From contig NZ_JBBOCJ010000001.1 of NCBI RefSeq assembly GCF_038002345.1, forward strand, positions 806,001 to 870,000: DNA of 64,000 nt, written 5' to 3'. Origin of the DNA: Paenibacillus sp. FSL M7-0420 (GTDB lineage: Bacteria; Bacillota; Bacilli; Paenibacillales; Paenibacillaceae). A program made the position numbers and the translations under genes. Positions 61,641 through 64,000 of the stretch are shown here, piece after piece. Position 1 is the stretch's first letter. Each line of letters starts with the position of its first letter. The notes under the pieces were generated by a model that did no database searches, had not been told where the DNA came from, and saw only the letters and a program-made list of their open reading frames with translations.

Positions 61641-63863
61641 GTGATGATAGAATTGACTATGCGATATAAAGATCTGCGCCACAATCCCGCATACACGAAG
61701 CCGCAGCTCACGGCCGGGGAATTCTTAAGCACGATGCTGGACTTGAACAGACCGGAGCTTGCAGAGGTAGCTGCGAAGCTGGACTTAGGCGATGTCCCCG
61801 GTGCACGGGATGCTTATTTTGAAGTCATTGCAGCGGGTAACAACGGGAGATATTACTTTGAGGTGAAGGATGTTCCCAAGCTTCGGGCGTACGCCGCCAG
61901 CCATTACAGCGGGGAGGAAGAGGCACAGCAGGATATTGCCGAGGCGGACCGGATTGTGGAGGGGGATATTCCCCTGTTCAAAGGGAAAAGAGTGCTCTTC
62001 CGGCACGGAAGCTATGACTGGAACAGCTGGCTGTTCGACAGCTCGCAGTATCAGCTCCATCTGACCCGGTTCGTCTACGTGAAGCGCCTGTCCAGAGCCT
62101 ATGCGCTGACCGGGGATGACAAATACGCCAGATGCTTCAATGATATGATCAGCCATTTCATTGACGACAACCCTATGCCGGTGGATGGTACCTTCCGGGC
62201 GGAGCATTCGACCTGGGACCCCCTCTCCGCCGGTGTGCGGATGTTCATGCTGCCGGAAGCCTTCATTACCTTCTTCAGCTCCCCGGCCTTCGAGCCTGAG
62301 GTGAAGCTGAAGCTGATTCAGTCCTTCCAGCAGCACGGGGATTACGTCCGTAAATATCATGCAAGCGGCGGCAACCATGTCTGTATGCAGCTCCGGGGGC
62401 TGACTCAGACGGCGCTGCTGCTGCCGGAGCTGAAGGATTCCGCCGCATGGCTGGAATACGCCGGACGTAAGCTGCCGGGCTATATCCTTGAGAACGTCTA
62501 CCCCGACGGGGTACAGTTCGAGGGCAGCCCGAATTACCACCTGATCGTCATGCGTGAGCTGTATGAGCTGGTGGTTTTGTATCAGAAGCTCGGCATCGAT
62601 GCCGGAGAATACCGGGAGACGCTGGAGAAGATGTATGTTGTTACGATGCATCTGCTGGCCCCGGACGGGCAACTGGTCAAATTCGGCGATACCGATGTTC
62701 AGGTCGTCAGCGAGCTGCGTGGTGTCATGAGCCTGGGCGCTTACCTGTATCAGCGGGGAGACTTCAAAGCGCTGGGGCATGAGCGGCTGCCGTTCTCCCT
62801 GCTGTGGAGAATCGGGCCGGAGGCTGCAGCGGAGTATGATCAGCTGAAGGCTGTCGAGCCGGCGGAGACGGCAGCCTGCTTCCCGGCAGGCGGTTATGTG
62901 ACCTCGCGCCAGGGCTGGAGCCCTAACGATATGTACATGGCGATGCGGGCAGGCGTCGGCATCGGCGGGCATGCGCATTCCGATGCGCTCAGCCTGGTGC
63001 TCTACGCCGGAGGACGCGAGCTGCTGGCGGATTCGGGTATGGGCTTGTTTGAGTGGAACAAGGAACGTAAATATACAGTCTCGACCCGTGCCCATAACAC
63101 CGTAGTTGTAGACGGACAGGACCAGCATGTCCGCAGCTTCCACTGGAATACACCGCCTACGGCGAGCTGCAGAATCTGGGATACCCAGTTCAATGAAGCA
63201 TATGACTACACCTTTGCGAGCCAGTACGGATATACCCGGTACGAAGATCCGGTGGTTCACTCCCGCAAGGTACTGTTCGTCAAGAACAGCTATTGGCTGA
63301 TCGTGGATCTGTTCGAAGCCAAAGGGCAGCACCGCTATGAGCAGTACTTCCACCTGCCGCCGGGTGCAGCGGCCTACGATGCTCTCAGCGGGGACGTTGT
63401 CTCCCAACTGGAGGGGGCTAATCTGCTGCTGAAGCCGCTGCCCTCCGGGCTGGCCGACGACCGGCTGACGCTGGAGCAGGGCCTGATCTTCAAGCAAGGT
63501 CACTACCATGATAGTCCGGTCATGAAGCGTTCCCTTACCCTAACCGGCAGTGCAGCCATCGTCACCCTGGCGGTTCCGTTCGGGGCAGCGAAGCCGCAGA
63601 TGCATGCAGAACGGCTGCCTGTGCGGCAGCATGGGGAACTGCTCTCGGTGCAGGAGGCCACCGCGCTGCGTATCGTCATGGAGGACCGGGTGGATGACAT
63701 CTGCCTCTATCATAAGAGTGTCGATGTCACCAGCTACCTTGACCATACCGGCAATATTATCTCTGAAGCGCTGCTGCCCCGCAAGACGGAGCCGGAAGGC
63801 ATTACGTTTGCCGGAGGCAGCTATAACCGGGATGTTATTGTCATTAGTGGTCTCAGAGAATAG
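61641..63863 (+). CDS. Heparinase II/III-family polysaccharide lyase-like protein
   Basis: A protein of about 740 residues without a signal peptide, so probably cytoplasmic and acting on imported oligosaccharides. The N-terminal alpha/alpha toroid (about 60-370) contains SQYQLHLTRFVYVKRLSRAY and SGGNHVCMQLRGLTQTALLL, with the NH pair typical of the family. The C-terminal beta-sandwich (about 400-640) opens with MRAGVGIGGHAHSDALSLVL and continues LLADSGMGLFEWNKERKYTV, STRAHNTVVVDGQDQ. Family members eliminate uronic-acid-containing glycans. The start is uncertain: GTG 61641, ATG 61644, TTG 61653 or ATG 61659 are in frame, with AAAGGTG at 61638. It points to an acidic oligosaccharide as substrate of the transporter (inference). 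Confidence 0.87.
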   Translation: MMIELTMRYKDLRHNPAYTKPQLTAGEFLSTMLDLNRPELAEVAAKLDLGDVPGARDAYFEVIAAGNNGRYYFEVKDVPKLRAYAASHYSGEEEAQQDIAEADRIVEGDIPLFKGKRVLFRHGSYDWNSWLFDSSQYQLHLTRFVYVKRLSRAYALTGDDKYARCFNDMISHFIDDNPMPVDGTFRAEHSTWDPLSAGVRMFMLPEAFITFFSSPAFEPEVKLKLIQSFQQHGDYVRKYHASGGNHVCMQLRGLTQTALLLPELKDSAAWLEYAGRKLPGYILENVYPDGVQFEGSPNYHLIVMRELYELVVLYQKLGIDAGEYRETLEKMYVVTMHLLAPDGQLVKFGDTDVQVVSELRGVMSLGAYLYQRGDFKALGHERLPFSLLWRIGPEAAAEYDQLKAVEPAETAACFPAGGYVTSRQGWSPNDMYMAMRAGVGIGGHAHSDALSLVLYAGGRELLADSGMGLFEWNKERKYTVSTRAHNTVVVDGQDQHVRSFHWNTPPTASCRIWDTQFNEAYDYTFASQYGYTRYEDPVVHSRKVLFVKNSYWLIVDLFEAKGQHRYEQYFHLPPGAAAYDALSGDVVSQLEGANLLLKPLPSGLADDRLTLEQGLIFKQGHYHDSPVMKRSLTLTGSAAIVTLAVPFGAAKPQMHAERLPVRQHGELLSVQEATALRIVMEDRVDDICLYHKSVDVTSYLDHTGNIISEALLPRKTEPEGITFAGGSYNRDVIVISGLRE

Positions 63864-63877
63864 CAGAGCAGAAATAA

Positions 63878-63915
63878 GCAACGCCCATCCTGAACCGGGG
63901 ATGGGCGTTGCTCAG
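63878..63915. terminator. Strong hairpin terminator after the lyase operon
   Basis: A perfect 13-bp stem GCAACGCCCATCC/GGATGGGCGTTGC with an 8-base loop lies between convergent genes and touches the stop codon of the minus-strand gene at the right edge. No long T tract follows on the plus strand. Confidence 0.7.
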
Positions 63916-64000
63916 TTGTTCAATATATTGCATCTCTCTTCCGGTGATAGCTTGGGGCAAGTGCTGCAATACTCTCCGGCATCAGGCCCGATTCTGATCC
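63912..64000 (-). CDS. C-terminal tail of a FhuF-like (2Fe-2S) protein (partial)
   Basis: Only 28 residues plus a stop codon are in the window. The frame reads IRIGPDAGEYCSTCPKLSPE and then ERCNILNN. The YCSTCP pair followed by a PEER-type helix resembles the C-terminal 2Fe-2S site of FhuF/siderophore ferric reductases and of related IucA/IucC C-terminal-domain proteins. Another minus frame (stop at 63920-63922) is also open over this short span but shows no family motif. The call rests on one short motif. Confidence 0.45.
   Translation of the reverse strand, partial: IRIGPDAGEYCSTCPKLSPEERCNILNN

Noticed and set aside
61785..63509. 574-residue open frame on the minus strand
   Set aside because: Antisense to the heparinase II/III gene; no family motif and no ribosome binding site.
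63920..64000. Alternative minus-strand frame at the right edge (ending RKRDAIY)
   Set aside because: Open but without any known motif; the neighbouring frame with YCSTCP fits a known 2Fe-2S tail better. The span is too short to be decisive.

Overview
The window looks like a Paenibacillus chromosome (Firmicutes, Paenibacillaceae). Evidence: moderately GC-rich coding sequence with strong AGGAGG-type ribosome binding sites and frequent GTG/TTG starts; several LplA/LplB/YtcP-type sugar ABC cassettes paired with YesM/YesN-type or membrane-bound AraC regulators; many secreted or intracellular glycosidases. No rRNA, tRNA, CRISPR, transposase or phage gene was seen.

Layout. 1-9.5 kb: carbohydrate use. 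A membrane AraC-type regulator (cut by the left edge) is divergent from a sugar ABC transporter (two permeases and a lipoprotein) followed by a GH20-type hexosaminidase; a second GH20 enzyme faces its own AraC regulator. 9.7-12.5 kb: a small Cys-containing protein and a NarL-type two-component pair. 13.1-28.2 kb: a large co-directional exopolysaccharide (EPS) operon: Wzz/CpsC and CpsD-like regulators, GalU, initiating phosphoglycosyltransferase, two Wzy/ligase-like proteins, WecG-type transferase, Wzx flippase, five further glycosyltransferases and UDP-sugar dehydrogenase. 29.4-37.8 kb: ManC (GDP-mannose supply), two paralogous GH26 mannanase-like secreted enzymes with PA14 domains, and a large TIM-barrel/CBM32 protein. 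A clear cyclic-di-GMP-I riboswitch precedes the first GH26 gene.

38-44.4 kb: cation/proton antiporter, Dps, AIM24-like protein, coiled-coil membrane protein, M50-like protease, an unknown protein and a WYL regulator. 44.6-50.3 kb: a complete peptide/nickel-type (Dpp/Opp) ABC operon. 50.8-52.4 kb: ECF sigma factor with three small membrane or lipoprotein genes. 52.6-54.1 kb: ModAB without a ModC. 54.5-63.9 kb: YesMN two-component system divergent from an SBP-permease-permease-heparinase II/III operon. The right edge cuts the tail of a FhuF-like 2Fe-2S protein.

Working together: the 13-38 kb block reads as a mannose- and uronate-containing EPS production locus whose neighbouring secreted hydrolases could trim or release the polymer under c-di-GMP control (inference).

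The least explained content is intergenic. Four tandem-repeat sequence families, in three places, share a 51-bp period, and each carries a dyad centred at the same point of the unit although the sequences differ. A long multi-branched hairpin element occurs twice, just upstream of EPS genes, with a compensatory base-pair change. A further run of GC-rich hairpins lies between ugd and manC.
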